NCBI RefSeq assembly: GCF_003576645.1
Contig: NC_044930.1
Span: forward strand, 12,775,597 to 12,839,596
DNA from: Ipomoea triloba
Lineage: Eukaryota > Streptophyta > Magnoliopsida > Solanales > Convolvulaceae
DNA length: 64,000 nucleotides
Direction of reading: 5' to 3'
In this document: one piece after another, positions 44,462 to 56,350 of the stretch
Layout: each line of letters starts with the position of its first letter
Position numbering within the stretch: position 1 is the stretch's first letter
The notes under the pieces: model-generated
Told to the model about the DNA's origin: nothing
The model's database searches: none
The model's input: only the letters and a program-made list of their open reading frames with translations
Made by a program: the position numbers and the translations under genes

Positions 44462-47035
44462 TAATGGCACAACTTATGCAGACCACTCATGACTACATAA
44501 ATGAAACTAACTATAGAGTTGATGAAATAGAAAACACTCTAAAATTTCATGGGCCATGCTAAAGAATTTGGAGAACCAAGTTGAGCAGATAGCAAAAGCA
44601 GTCTTAGAAAGGACAAGGGGAGCTTAGTTTTTTTTGGTTGTCCAAAGTATCCCTCTGCCAATAGCCAGAAGACTAATCCTCCGTCCTAACGGTCAGCACA
44701 GTAATTTAAGTGGTAAAGGACTGACCAAGTAGTTTACTCCATTCAGAAGGGGATCTTAGTAAGCAACACTGAAATCAACTCATGGGAACCAGTGAATGCA
44801 ACCACCCTCTGTAGTAGTGATGGGGAGTTGTTGACTAAAGAAAAAGAATCTGAGAAGGTCGTGGATGCCAATGATAAAACACCAACTACAAAGCAGAACG
44901 ATAAGGAACCTAAGTTAAGACCAAACGCAAGAGAATCTAAACCACCTTTCCCATACCTAGCTACGTTGAGAAAAAAAAAACAATTAGGTAAGTTTCTTGA
45001 GCTTTTTAAGAATCCTAGGGAAATCATTGAGGATGTGTTGGTTAAGATAGATAAATTTATCTTCCCTATTGGTTTTGTTATCGTGGACATAGAGGGAGAC
45101 ATTGAAACTCCTCTCATCTTAGGTAGATCCTTTTTTTGCTACCATGAAAACCAATATTAATGTTAGTAATGGTGAATTAGTCCTAAGGGTTAGGGATGAG
45201 GATGTCACTTTTAAGATACCAAATGTGGCAAAGAGAGTTTTTCAAAAGAATGGCACTTACAATATTTTTTTTTTATTCTATTGATCCAGTTGTTCCAAAC
45301 TGCATGTAGGATCCCAACTATAAAAACCTTCAAGGAAGGAGTCTAATCCAAAATGTAAAGAGGAAATACCATGTCATGTCAACAAAATGAGTCAATCCCT
45401 CAAAGGTTATTGATCCTAAGGTGAGAAGAAATGCAATATGAGTTGAGAAACTTGATTTGAGAAAGCATAGTGGCAAACTAAATCCTTCAAGGAAGGCGAT
45501 GAAGTTTTGTTTTACGTTTGAAATCATTCATGAGAGACCTCAAGTCTAGATTGTGTGGGCCATTTACTATCACACAAGTGGTCTCATTCAATACTATTGA
45601 GGTAATCCACCCATTCAAGGGAGCATTCAAGGTAAGTTGTCATCAATTAAGAAAATATTTTGGGAGGTAAAAGGGGAAGAAAATGGAGGTAATGCTCCTT
45701 CAACCTTGTGACCTTTAATTGGAAAGTAACATCGAGCTAGCAATGTTAAATCAAGTGTTTATTAGGAGAAAACCTAAGTTTTCTATTGATTATTTCTTAT
45801 GTTTTGTTTTTTGTTTTTTGTTCATCCATGTTCTTGTTTTTGGTGTTGCTAGGTTGAGGTATGTTGACCAAACTAGTGGGAAACAACAAAAATATCATTT
45901 TGACACACCCCCTAACATTACCCATGTTAGGATAGTGTCAAAAGATGGGCTTAAGAGAAGGAAAAACATAAAGTTGCACGTCATTCGCCACGGTCATATC
46001 TAGGGCATGTCATTGGCGATCTGTCAAAAAATTTGCTATATCTCTCTCATAAGCTATCAGATTTAGGCAATTCAAAATCCTATAGAAATCTAAGAAAATG
46101 ATATACAACTTTTATGCTTTGAGTATCCTAAAATTCTAGTTTTATCGATGTCAAAATCTTGAATGAAGTTGTTGCATGTGCATAGTTTGCTATTTTTCTC
46201 CTTTTGCTAATCCTTGGAGTTTTATTATTGATGTAATTGTACCACTCATGCTTTGAAACTCCATAACAGCCGAAAATCATCCTAAGGGAGTTTCATTAAA
46301 CCTTCTTTCTCACTCTTTATGCGTTATTTACCTTTGTACATTGAGGACAATGTACTTCTTTAAGTGTAGGGTGAAGGTTATTTATTTTAAGGGCTATATA
46401 TTTTAGTATGCCAAACATGAATTGAAAGATGACTCTAATGATGATAACTAATTTTCTCAAATGAATTTTGTTTCATAGGTGCTGTCCTAACAATCTTGTA
46501 ACATGGAACACATAGGAGTAAACCTTGAAACCGAAAGGTAGGAATTGTAGAACTACACTTGCACACACCCATTATGATCCTTAGAATCATGTTTTTTTTT
46601 TCCTATTGTTGATTTTTTTTCATTTATTCTCCTACCTTTATGTCCATGCATTTGTCTTAGTTCTCCTTACCTGAATGAAAGAACACACAAGCTTGGATTG
46701 ATGGCTTGTAAGGTAGTGAGGTCTTAATTGAACTAAATCTCGAGTGGCACAAGGCAAAAGGAGAGTTTGTAAGGTTTTATTTTATCCCCTCTCCAATGCA
46801 AAAGAAGCAATCAATGTAATTGTACGGATGTGGAAAAGCCAATTTTAAAAATCTAAACAAAGTCACTACAATCCCATGAATGCTAAGGTTATAAAAAAAA
46901 TTTTTTAAAAAGGAGAGGAATGAGACCATCTTCGTAGGGGCCAAGTGATCTACTACATCTATCTGATGAGTATAATGTTAAATGGCAAACAATTGAATTG
47001 GAGAAGTTCTAGAAGATGAAAAGAAATATATAAAT
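44462..47035 (+). mobile_element. Athila/Tat-type gypsy fragment, degenerate
   Basis: Pieces appear in retroelement order with large deletions. Gag C-terminus: HDYINETNYRVDEIENTLK and MLKNLENQVEQIAKAV (44465-44620). Aspartic-protease region: REIIEDVLVKIDKFIFPIGF, then ETPLILGRSFF (44792-45160). Integrase C-terminus: CGPFTITQVVSFNTIEVIHP (45560-45640). After pol, ACATTGAGGACAATGTA (46338-46354) followed by TTTAAGTGTAGGG is the conserved post-pol motif of Athila/Tat elements. RT and RNase H are missing. No LTR is seen before a MITE fragment begins at 47041. Confidence 0.75.
44792..45160 (+). pseudogene. gypsy gag-protease relic
   Basis: A 122-codon open frame. PPFPYLATLRKKKQLGKFLELF joins directly to PREIIEDVLVKIDKF; in intact Athila-like proteins a longer segment lies between, so an in-frame deletion has occurred. 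The LILGRSFF block is the protease C-terminal ILGR/ILGRP region. The frame ends just after it by frameshift; the DEDVTFK block that follows is out of frame. Confidence 0.7.
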
Positions 47036-47040
47036 TAAAG

Positions 47041-47235
47041 AGTTAATTACCGAAATAGTTCCTTGACTATAGCAAAATTACCGATTTGGTCATTGACTAT
47101 TTCTTTTGACCAATTAAATCCCTCAACTTTAAAAATCTTAACCAATTTGGTTATCAGTTTGTTTTTTCATTAGACATTCGTTAACTCGAGACCAAATTGA
47201 TAATTTTGCTATAGTCAAGGGACCATTTCAATCAT
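47041..47235. mobile_element. MITE with AGAGTTAATTACC terminus, short copy
   Basis: AGAGTTAATTACCGAAATAG and TTGACTATAGCAAAATTACC pair with CTATAGTCAAGGGACC near 47213-47228. It is a relative of the foldback at 29771-30282, shorter and with one worn end. It lies at the junction of the two Athila-like fragments. Confidence 0.6.
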
Positions 47236-47239
47236 CACA

Positions 47240-48165
47240 TGCACCATTTTCTCTACACTAACCACTTGTTCTTTCTCTTCAATATCCTCTTCTCTATTTA
47301 TCTCCTCACCCTTATCCTTTTCAATACTCATCATATTAAGCTCATCCTCATTCTCTCTTCTTACTTTTTCCTGGATTTCCAATTCTTCAATTAGGGGCTC
47401 ATCTTGATACGTGACTTTGTTATCTCAACACCCTCATCACGGTCTTCTATACCACTCTCAATGAAGATAACATGCACTTGCTCACTTGGAATTGATTCAG
47501 TGTTGCTAGGCAAATTCCTCTCTGACTCCCTTAATAGCTTATTGATAATGCAGCCAGTTCCTTCTCACTTATCGATGGAAGTTTCTTAATAAAAGGTCCA
47601 TCCTTGAGCATAATTACAAATTTCTTAAGCACAAACTTCACAATGATTCTTAAAGTCATTAAAAGTTTTCATGAGGTTAGCAAACATCTCCTCTAAGTTA
47701 TGTTAGGGTTGCTCATCAACAACCATTGGTGAAACATTTTCTTGAGCACCAATTTTATTTTCTTTACAATAATTCATGAGGTTAGTAAAGGCTTCCTCCA
47801 AATTACTTTTTGGTTGCTCATCAATAGCCATTCGTTGAACATACATTGGATTATCCAAAGAAGAATTAGGGTAATAGGAATATTGAGGATAAGGTGGTGT
47901 GTGAAGATAGTTGGTAAATCTATTTTGTAGTGGGTATTGATACTAATGATAGGGTGTTGAATATTGTAGTGGGTATTGATACTAATGATAGGGTGTTGAA
48001 TATTGCAAGTATAGATAGTATTGGGAATTATATTCATTTTCATGGCTCTAGATCTATGTTCTAGTGAGTATTGATATTGATGATAGGGTGGTGAACATTG
48101 AGAGTATGGATAGTATTGGGAGTTATATATTCATCTTCTATGGCTCTAGATGGATTGTCTTCAAC
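47240..48165 (-). pseudogene. gag-like relic of the minus-strand Athila/Tat element
   Basis: The minus strand can be read with stops as PYHQYQYPLQ repeats, then SSLDNPMYVQRMAIDEQPK, a duplicated NLEEAFTNLMNYC / NLEEMFANLMKTF unit, RNLPSNTESIPSEQ and a Glu-rich tail. LPSNTE resembles the end of Athila/Tat Gag. Stops occur at DEQP* and CEVCA*. The Tyr-rich part includes a 39-bp tandem duplication (47928-48005). Confidence 0.55.
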
Positions 48166-48309
48166 CTTCACACCTTGTAAAAAAAAAAAACAAACAAACA
48201 AAAACAAAAACAAAAAGCAAAACAAAAGTGTCCCAAAAATAAAAGAAAGACAAAAAAAAAATTACTAGATTAATAAAAATAGAGTGTTCCTGACTTCCTG
48301 ATACTATAG

Positions 48310-48327
48310 TCCCCGACAACGGCGCCA
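48310..48327 (-). promoter_or_regulatory. primer-binding site, tRNA-Asp type
   Basis: The minus strand reads TGGCGCCGTTGTCGGGGA six bases inside the LTR. From memory the plant Athila/Tat site is TGGCGCCGTTGCCGGGGA (tRNA-Asp), so there is one mismatch. It fixes the element's orientation and LTR edge. Confidence 0.8.
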
Positions 48328-48333
48328 AAAACT

Positions 48334-49810
48334 TGATACTCGAATTGCAACAAAGTATACAATTCAATTAGGCAAGTCCACCTGTCGTTTTTGAGTAATA
48401 AGCGTCGTATCTCGTAGGGACTACGAATACTAGTACTATTTGTTGTTCTATTATGTAGCCTAAAGAAATTGTAGACAAGAATTAAGAAAAAGTGAAAGTA
48501 AATGACAAAGAAATAAACAAAAACTAGCAAATATAAGCTAATCAATTAATGAGAAAATGGTACTTGGATCTAGGGATCCCCTAGGATATCATTGGCAAAA
48601 AGGATATATGCCAATAACAATTGATCATTCCTAAGACCGCGGGCCCTCTTATTTCTTACTAATATCTTTTTCAAGAGTATTAACAACTAATCCTAGGTTG
48701 GTAAATTAGAATCCCTTCTAAATCAAAATCTTCCTAAGGATACTGCATTAACGTTTAATTTTCTGAGTATGATAAGACTCCAACACATAGGCTTGATATC
48801 ATCCTACCTCTAGGGTTGCAATACACTCTTTCTAGTTGTGTGAGATCTGCATTCACTAATGATATCTCTATTGCAAAGTTCATGCACCAATCAAGAATCC
48901 AATAAGCTAGCACTTATTGATTCAAGAACAATAAAGAAGCACAATTGAATTAAAGGAAAAAGAAATTCTAAATTTACAAGAAACAATTAAGAACAAGGTC
49001 TTAAACTAAGATTTACCACAAATCTAAGTATTACAGCATTTAGCCTCTAAACATGTAGGCAAACACAATAAATTAAAGCTAGAAACGATAAAACAATTTA
49101 AGAGCATATATAGGAAAAAACCCTTTAATTCGTATAGAAATCTTGACTCCAAGACTTCAAAAGATATAAAGATATATATGTTCCTTTCAGTAGTTGAAGT
49201 CCCCAAGAGTTTCTTGGAACGTTTCTTAGCCGAGGGTCAGAAAGTCTCCCAAAAGGGTTTAAAAGACTACTTAAATAGATTCCAGAAAACAGAAACACGT
49301 GTTAATGTTTTCTCGAGTTTTTCTTCATGTTTTAAGTCGAATCTATAAAATCTTTGAATTTAAAAGTTGTTAGATCACTCTTTTATATATCTTGTCAATA
49401 ATACTTAAATCACCTCAATTGCACTTCATATGAAAGGGATATGACTAAAATACTTTTAGCATATCGTTAGGTCGTGTCCTTGGGCACGTAAAAATCTATA
49501 TATCCACATTTTGTACCTTGCTGATAATTTATCTCGAATCTCTTAGAACTCTTAACATGAAAGTTGTAGAGGTTGTCATAAATTTCTAGACACTTGAATC
49601 GCCTTAATTTAGCTTCGTACGTATGAAAGAGATACAATAAAAGTCTCTCAGCATGTCACAAATTGCATATTATGCCATATTTGCTCATCAATTCCTAAAA
49701 ATTAAATATTAATAAATTGAGCACCATATTCCATGTACCAAACTAAATGATATAAAAGTAAAATTATTATAAATATGATATTAGAAATAAGTGCAATTAA
49801 GCATTTATCA
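48334..49810 (-). repeat. LTR of the minus-strand Athila/Tat element
   Basis: 1477 bp, TG...CA termini (minus: TGATAAATGC to GAGTATCA). It contains long stretches shared with other plant Athila-like LTRs, such as a CCTAGGGGATCCC block near 48574-48583. No second LTR in the window. Confidence 0.8.
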
Positions 49811-50010
49811 AGTACTTGAGTCAGTAATCGTTTCTTTCTTTGACTTAGACTTTCTATACTAGAACAACTCTTGAAACAATCTATCCATCAGTCGATTATT
49901 CTATCTAAATACTAGGGACTTTACTTGGCTCTTTCTATACTAATTTTATCCTAATAACCAAGCCAATTACATATCGGGTAATAATCAATCTATACCTCTA
50001 ACATATACTC
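49811..50010. other. spacer between Athila LTR and LINE
   Basis: AT-rich non-coding DNA; the pre-insertion site of the LINE (ATTAATATATAT) lies at its right end. Confidence 0.5.
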
Positions 50011-50035
50011 ATTAATATATATATATATTTTTTGA
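50011..50035. repeat. LINE target-site duplication, left
   Basis: ATTAA(TA)nTTTTTTGA, matched at 55871-55893 after the A tail with one fewer TA. Confidence 0.9.
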
Positions 50036-50159
50036 CAGGATATAGATGAATCAAAAAACGCTCTCTAGCGTGGTATTCTTTCCTTGCATAATTTCGCTCT
50101 AACTTTGGTAAGTTCTTCGTCTCCAACCTAGCCGTTGCGGCGGCAGGCGGTGTCTACCG

Positions 50160-51566
50160 ATGGCGCAAGCGCCGTCCGGCCTTGGTGGTGACCCCCCAGA
50201 TACACCGATGGAAGATGGAGATCCTCATGCTCACTCGGCAAAGAAGCACAGATCCTCCAAGCGCTCATTCGCAGATGCTGTGTCTTCTTTCACCAACACT
50301 CCTAGCGTTGAAACTTCATGTATTGACAACAACGAATGGGCTTTTGAAGACATTGATGTTGTCTCCGACACTGAACTAGATGCGGCTGATATGGCAGATG
50401 GACGCCCACGCGTCTCCTTCTCCAAAGAATTACGTAGAGAACTATGCAGCGCATGGAAGATGTCCATAATCATCAAATACCTTGGTAAAAACATTCATGT
50501 TAATGTTCTTAATCAGCGGCTTCCCGGGATGTGGAATCTACAAGGGAAGATGACCCTAATCGATATCGGTTATGGGTGTTTCGTGGCTCGCCTTGATAAC
50601 AAAGTTGATTACCTCCATGTCCTCCTCGACGGCCCGTGGAATATCTTCGACAACTACCTTGTCACGCAGCGTTGGGAACTAGGGTTTCGTCCCTGTACGG
50701 CTAGATTCTCGAAGATGGCAGTGTGGGTTAGACTCCCCGAGTTACCTATGGAATACTTTCGTGATGACACCATTAGAGCAATTCTGGAAAACGTGGGCAA
50801 GCCGCTCAAATTGGACAGAACAACGGTGGTGGCAACGAAAGGGAGGTTTGCCCGAGCGGCGGTGGAAATCGACCTCAACAAATCGCTTGTCTCGGAGGTG
50901 TGGGTTGACAATGAGGTTCAACTCGTGGAATACGAAGGGCTGCATGTTGTCTGCTTCCACTGCGGTGTCGTCGGCCACCGCGAACAGGCGTGTCCGGAAA
51001 ATAAAACGGCGGAAACTGAAGTTCCAATCGTGGACTTGAACTCCAGCCCTATCCCGGAAACGTCGAACAACCAGCAAACTCAGACGCCGACTCCTCCACC
51101 GCAGGTTCAGGAGAAGAGACGGTTTGGAACTTGGATGCTTGTCACGAAGAAATCCAAGCCGGGGGATACGGTGAAGAACACACGCCATTCCAGAAAGGAC
51201 TCCAACATCTCTACTGTTAATCGTGGTAACCAGTATAGTTTACTGGCTGATATTCATGAAGATTCTGAACCGACCGTTCACAGACAACAAACCGACAAGA
51301 ACAAATCCAAATCAATTCCACGACAAACCTCCAAAGGTAAGCACTCTACTCCTCCCAACAACCCCCCTCCCGCTCCACCGCAGCCACGTACCCCTCACCC
51401 GACTTCTATCATTAATCCCTCAGCGAACTCTCCCACTCACAACACTCGGACTCGAGGGGGACGCTCTGCCGCAGCTAGAGGGCGAGGTAGAGGGTTGGGA
51501 AGAGGTCACGGTCTGAGCTATGACAACCCTCATTCGAACTCGCCGCTCACTGGCTCGACGAGCTAG
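50160..51566 (+). CDS. LINE ORF1 protein (DUF4283 plus CCHC knuckle)
   Basis: A 468-residue nucleic-acid-binding protein that should coat LINE RNA. Residues ~90-240 form the DUF4283 region (FSKELRRELCSAWKMSIIIK, then LDGPWNIFDNYLVTQRWELG, FSKMAVWVRLPELPMEYF). A zinc knuckle CFHCGVVGHREQAC is near 264-277. The C-terminal third is Pro/Ser/Thr-rich and ends in a basic Gly/Arg tract (ARGRGRGLGRGHG). The frame has no break; start ATG at 50160 follows a GC-rich leader. The stop at 51564-51566 is 155 bases before ORF2. Confidence 0.9.
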   Translation: MAQAPSGLGGDPPDTPMEDGDPHAHSAKKHRSSKRSFADAVSSFTNTPSVETSCIDNNEWAFEDIDVVSDTELDAADMADGRPRVSFSKELRRELCSAWKMSIIIKYLGKNIHVNVLNQRLPGMWNLQGKMTLIDIGYGCFVARLDNKVDYLHVLLDGPWNIFDNYLVTQRWELGFRPCTARFSKMAVWVRLPELPMEYFRDDTIRAILENVGKPLKLDRTTVVATKGRFARAAVEIDLNKSLVSEVWVDNEVQLVEYEGLHVVCFHCGVVGHREQACPENKTAETEVPIVDLNSSPIPETSNNQQTQTPTPPPQVQEKRRFGTWMLVTKKSKPGDTVKNTRHSRKDSNISTVNRGNQYSLLADIHEDSEPTVHRQQTDKNKSKSIPRQTSKGKHSTPPNNPPPAPPQPRTPHPTSIINPSANSPTHNTRTRGGRSAAARGRGRGLGRGHGLSYDNPHSNSPLTGSTS

Positions 51567-51721
51567 TCGAACCCCCAAGGTATCTTTCAGTTTGGTGGTG
51601 CACATCCACAGTCTTCCATTATGGCAGGTATTCCTACTACCTTTGTTGATACGGGTTTTCCGTCTTGTTCCACGCCTGGAGAGGGCGGTGACCAAACCTC
51701 CCATGTTCCCACTGGTTTGTC

Positions 51722-54700
51722 ATGAAGATCATAACCTGGAACTGTAGGGGCATCGTTAATGGACGTGTCAGGAAGCATGTTAAACAACTCCTGATTACGT
51801 CCAAAGTGGATGCTTTCTGTTTATTAGAAATTAAGTCCGCTAAGGCGGATAAGATGATTGACTTGGCTTATACTTTAGGGTTCAATAACCATTTTCTGGT
51901 TAACCCTATTGGATTTGCGGGTGATCTTCTTCTTTTTTGGAAACAGGGTCATATTGACCTTGAGATTGTTAGTCACAATTCTCAAGCCATTCATACCAGA
52001 GTGAATAGGCCGTCTAAGAATTGTTTCATTACTTTCGCGTACGTTAGACCTAACCTTTTGGCTAAGTGCAGGTTTTGGGACCATTGTAGATCCCTTTCGG
52101 GATCCATTCAAATCCCCTGGCTCGTGTTAGGGGATTTTAATGATATTGCAGGAATCGATGAGCAGTGGGGGAGCGTCAACTCCAACGCCAATCAATTCCA
52201 ACGTTTTTCTGAAGCCTTCGGAGACTGTAACCTCTTGGATCCAGGAGCTTCAGGTCCTAAATTTACTTGGCATAGATTGGCGGGTAACAGAGTGATTCAA
52301 ATGAGGAGACTGGATAGACTCTTTTGGAACATTGAAGCTCAAGTAGCTTTCCCCGAAGCCAAAGTGCTGGTCTTACCTCGCCTCTATTCTGACCATAATC
52401 CAATCTTGTTTGTAGAAGAAGCGGGCCAACCACCGAACAGGGACTTGAGACCCATCAGATTTGAGGCGGCTTGGCTCAATAGAGATGACTATAATCTCAT
52501 TTGGAAAGAGGTCGCGAGCAACTCCACCCAGTCTTTTACAGACATCATCTCTACGGTGACACGCAAAAGCCTGCTTTGGAACCGCAATGATTTTGGTAAT
52601 ATCTTCAAAAGAAAGCAGAAACTTATAACGGCTATACAGAACGTTCAAAACAGGAGTGATTTCACAGTGTCTCGCGATCTCCAAACACGGGAAAGGTTCC
52701 TCATTAATGATCTCAATGAAGTGCTGGACCAGGAGGAAGCGTTTTGGTTCCAGAAATCTAGGGTGGATTGGATCAAAGATGGTGACCGCAACACCAGGTT
52801 CTATCAGAACGCTGCAGTGATCAGAAGGAATAAGAATAGGATCAGATTCCTCAAGATTAACGGATCTTGGACGGACAATCATTCTTCCTTGTCCTCTCAC
52901 ATTACTGACTTTTTTACTTCCCTTTTTTGCAGGGTTGATACAAACGATGCGGCTGTTCTAACCCCGGTGGCAGAGGAGCACACCATATCATCTACCCAGG
53001 CGGGGGGCCTGTGCCGCCAGGTATCCCTGGAAGAAGTAAGAAAGGCGGTCTTTGGTATGAAGAAATATGGGAGTCCAGGACCTGATGGGATTCCAGCGAT
53101 CTTCTACCAGCACTTCTGGAGTGAGGTGGGCCCCTCGTTGACAAGAATGGTAAATCAGGCCTTGGTTAGTGGCACGATTGAGACCTCTCTTCTGAAGGCC
53201 TTCATGACCCTCATCCCAAAAAAGGAGGTTCCCGAGACGGCAGCTGACTTTAGACCTATCACCCTTCTGAACGTTGCTTTTAAAGCCATTTCTAAAGTCC
53301 TGGTCAATAGATTGCGACCTATCATGTGTAAACTTATAGGGCCTCACCAGAATAGCTGTCTACCAGGTCGTTCCACGATGGACAATGTCATTCTTACACA
53401 AGAGGTGATTCATACCATGTCTTCTAAAAAAGGTAAAAAAGGCTTTATGATTGTCAAGGTGGACCTTCATAAAGCTTATGATAGTGTCTCTTGGTCGTTT
53501 CTTGAGGACACTTTAGTTAGATTCGGTTTTCCGAGAAGTATCATTGATCTTCTTCTCTTCTCTCTTCGTGAAAGTGACATTTCCATTCTGTGGAATGGGG
53601 GTCGCCTTCCAGCTTTTAATCCGGGTCGTGGCCTCCGCCAAGGTGACCCTCTTGCTCCTTATTTGTTTAATTTGGTGATGGAAAGACTTGCGTATGACAT
53701 CCACAATAAAGTTTCAACAGGTACTTGGAAACCGATTAGAATTTGTAGGGGAGGTATTGGCATTTCTCACCTTTTCTTTGCAGATGATCTCATGCTCTTC
53801 GGAGAAGCGTCAGAGATACAGGCCACGACCATGGTTGAGTGTCTCAATAACTTTAGTGCAGCCTCGGGCCTCATTGTTAACTTGGCAAAGTCCACTACCT
53901 TCTGTTCTCCTAACCTTAATGCAGGACTCAGAAGCCGTATCAAGGATATTTTAAATATTCCCATTGCAGCTAACATGGGGCACTACCTGGGAATGCCTAT
54001 TCTTCAAAGGCGTGTTTCCCGCCATACCTTCTCTTATGTGGTGGATAAAATGCGCAAAAAGCTTGCAACTTGGAAAGCCAGCGCCCTCAGCATGGCGGGG
54101 AGGAGAATCCTTGTGCAGTCCTCGCTAGCGACGGTCCCAACATATTCCATGCAGTCCCTTGCCTTCCCGGTAAGCACGTGTTCTGACATTGACAGACTTT
54201 GCAGGAACTTTTTGTGGGGACATGATGATAACACAAGAAAGATCCATACGGTCAACTGGTCAGATATCTGCAGACCTCGGGAGGTTGGTGGTTTGGGTCT
54301 TAGAAAAGCCCGGGACTTCAACATGGCCTTCCTCACCAAAATGGCGTGGCAGTTGTGGTCTAACCAAGATAAGCTCTGGGTACAAGCTATGAAGGATAAA
54401 TACGTCAAATAGGGTGATTTTCTACAACTCACGACTTGCTCGAACGCTTCGTGGGGGTGGCGTCGTAGTATCTTAAAAGGCAGAGACATCCTCGCTAAAG
54501 GTCTAAAGTGGCGAGTGAGTGACGGTAAATCTATTAATTTCTGGAGAGATTGGTGGGTGGGTGACCGACCTCCCTCTAGCGGATGCTGTTCCAAATGGTG
54601 GCGTCTCCACTCCTGACCATATTACAGTGGATCAATTCATCACCCCTAGCAACACCTGGAACACCCAAGCCCTGAACAATGTCCTTTCTCCTGGCTTAGT

Positions 54701-55775
54701 GGACAAGGTTCGGGCAATCGCTCTACCAGCTTCTCTCAATCAGGTAGATCAGCTAACTTGGCCCCTTTCAAATTCTGGTTCAGTTTCGGTTGCTTCGGCC
54801 TTTTCCTTTATTTCAGGGTATGACGAAGCGAAGGATTCTCATTCTTGGATTTGGAAGATCACCTGTGTCGAAAGAGTTAGATTGTTCATTTGGAAAGTGG
54901 CGGTAAATGGCCTTCTTACAAATGCTGAACGCTTCCGATGGGGCCTATCTCCAAATGCAGAATGTCCTAGATGCGGCGCACAAGAAGAATCCACTGATCA
55001 CCTCCTTCGACAATGCGACTTTGCAAAAGAATGCTGGGAGGCGGCTTCAGCACCTGCGAGTTTTATGACAAGCTTCCACCTGCCTCTCATTGACTGGATG
55101 ATGAAGGCCTGCACGATGGTCACTACAGCTGATGGAAACAGATGGCACACGGCCTTCCCCTATCTCTTATGGAACATGTGGAAAGCTCACAACAACCTTG
55201 TCTTCAATGGTACTCACGCCTTGGCGCATGACATTATTATCAAGACAAAGAGGGAAGCACAGGAGGCCCACAGAATTCTTCTCAAACACACGGGCCCCTT
55301 ACACGCACGGCAAACATGGGTCCTTTGGTCACCCCCGCAATTGAATTATGTTAAGATGAACTCAGACGGAGCAAGGAAATCTTCCACAGGCCTAGCCAGC
55401 GCTGGTGGTTTAATTCGGGACCATAGAGGGAGGTGGATCGTTGGTTTCACGGTGAATATCGGTCACACCTCTAGCTTCGGAGCTGAAGTTTGGGGCCTTC
55501 GAGAGGGCTTGATCGTTGCAATCCAACGCGGCTTCACTCATGTCATTGCGGAGTCCGATTCTGAGGCCTTGGTGAGCGTCATTGATAACAACTCCGATGA
55601 CGGTAAGCTGGATTCCACTTTAATCGCGGACTATAAGGCCCTTATACGACACTTCCAGGAGTTTAGACTTCAACATATTCTACGGGAAGGGAATCAGTGT
55701 GCCGACTTCCTCGCAAACCTCGGACAACAATCAGCTTGGGCACGACTTTGCTTGAACAACCCCCTGACGGTTTGA
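51722..55775 (+). pseudogene. LINE ORF2 (endonuclease-RT-RNase H), one stop and one frameshift
   Basis: Residues ~1-225 are an APE-type endonuclease (ITWNCRGI at the start, LVLGDFNDI, YSDHNPI near 222). RT blocks follow: KYGSPGPDGIPAIFY, FRPITLLNVAFKAISKVLVNRL, IVKVDLHKAYDSVSW, RGLRQGDPLAPYLF, catalytic FADDLMLF near 684, LGMPI. A TAG at 54410 ends the first frame after 896 codons; readable sequence continues (GDFLQLTTCSN). A 4-bp CCTC duplication near 54566-54577 then shifts the frame. The zf-RVT finger CPRCGAQEESTDHLLRQC and plant-type RNase H (MNSDGARKSS, FGAEVWGLREGL, AESDSEALV) complete the protein at 55775. Two lesions only, so inactivation is recent. Confidence 0.92.
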
Positions 55776-55870
55776 GCACTCTTTTAGCTCGGGATGCTCA
55801 AGGGATAGCTTCATGTAGACGACATTAGCTTTATGGGATCCTCGGATCCCTTCCCCCACCAAAAAAAAAA

Positions 55871-55893
55871 ATTAATATATATATATTTTTTGA
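55871..55893. repeat. LINE target-site duplication, right
   Basis: Partner of 50011-50035; begins directly after the LINE poly(A). Confidence 0.9.
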
Positions 55894-56334
55894 ATCTTAT
55901 TTATTGATGGACTTGAATATTTATTTATTGATGGACTTGCAATAATACTAATAAATAAACTTTTTGCATTGTTAAAATAATCTCAATCAAGCATTCTTTT
56001 ATAAATGAACTTATTTTAGGTTCATCAGTATTATGATGTAGTTGCATTATTATTATAAAGATAAACGTTTAGTATTGTAAAAATGGATCACTAATATTGT
56101 GAAAATAACATGCATGCATCATTTTATTAATGAATCTATTTAATTTGAAACATATTATTATAATATAATTACATTACAATTGTGAAAATGAATACATGAT
56201 ATTTTGGAAATGAATTTGTTTGTATTGTGAAAATGAACATGTTGTGCTTGTTTAATAAACTTATTTAATATTTATCTGCATAATAATATACTTTCATTAA
56301 TATTGTAAAAATGAACTTAAAGTATTTTAAAAAT
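55894..56334. other. AT-rich non-coding
   Basis: A short tandem unit TATTTATTGATGGACTTG occurs twice at the start (55905-55940); loose repeats of TGAACTTATTT and TTGTGAAAATGAA follow. No gene. Confidence 0.4.
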
Positions 56335-56350
56335 AAACAAGTAGTATATT

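Larger units (their letters stand above)
47236..49810 (-). mobile_element. Athila/Tat-type gypsy element, 5' part only
   Basis: Minus strand: 1.48-kb LTR (49810-48334), tRNA-Asp-type primer-binding site (48327-48310), then a degenerate gag-like region to about 47240. The LTR start TGATAAATGCTTAATTGC is typical of plant Athila/Tat LTRs. All of pol and the 3' LTR are missing; the break lies at a MITE. Confidence 0.75.
50036..55870 (+). mobile_element. L1-type LINE, near full length, with target duplication
   Basis: Two cistrons in LINE order: ORF1 with a zinc knuckle, then ORF2 with endonuclease, reverse transcriptase, zf-RVT and RNase H. A short A tail ends at 55870. A direct repeat ATTAA(TA)nTTTTTTGA flanks it: 25 bp at 50011-50035 and 23 bp at 55871-55893, differing by one TA. 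The 5' UTR is ~124 bp. The long duplication and poly(A) are hallmarks of target-primed reverse transcription. ORF1 is open; ORF2 has one stop and one 4-bp duplication. Confidence 0.95.

Noticed and set aside
45719..46003. 94-codon frame with a hydrophobic stretch, possible envelope-like protein
   Set aside because: It lies in the post-pol region of a degenerate Athila-like fragment; one hydrophobic segment alone does not support an envelope-like call.
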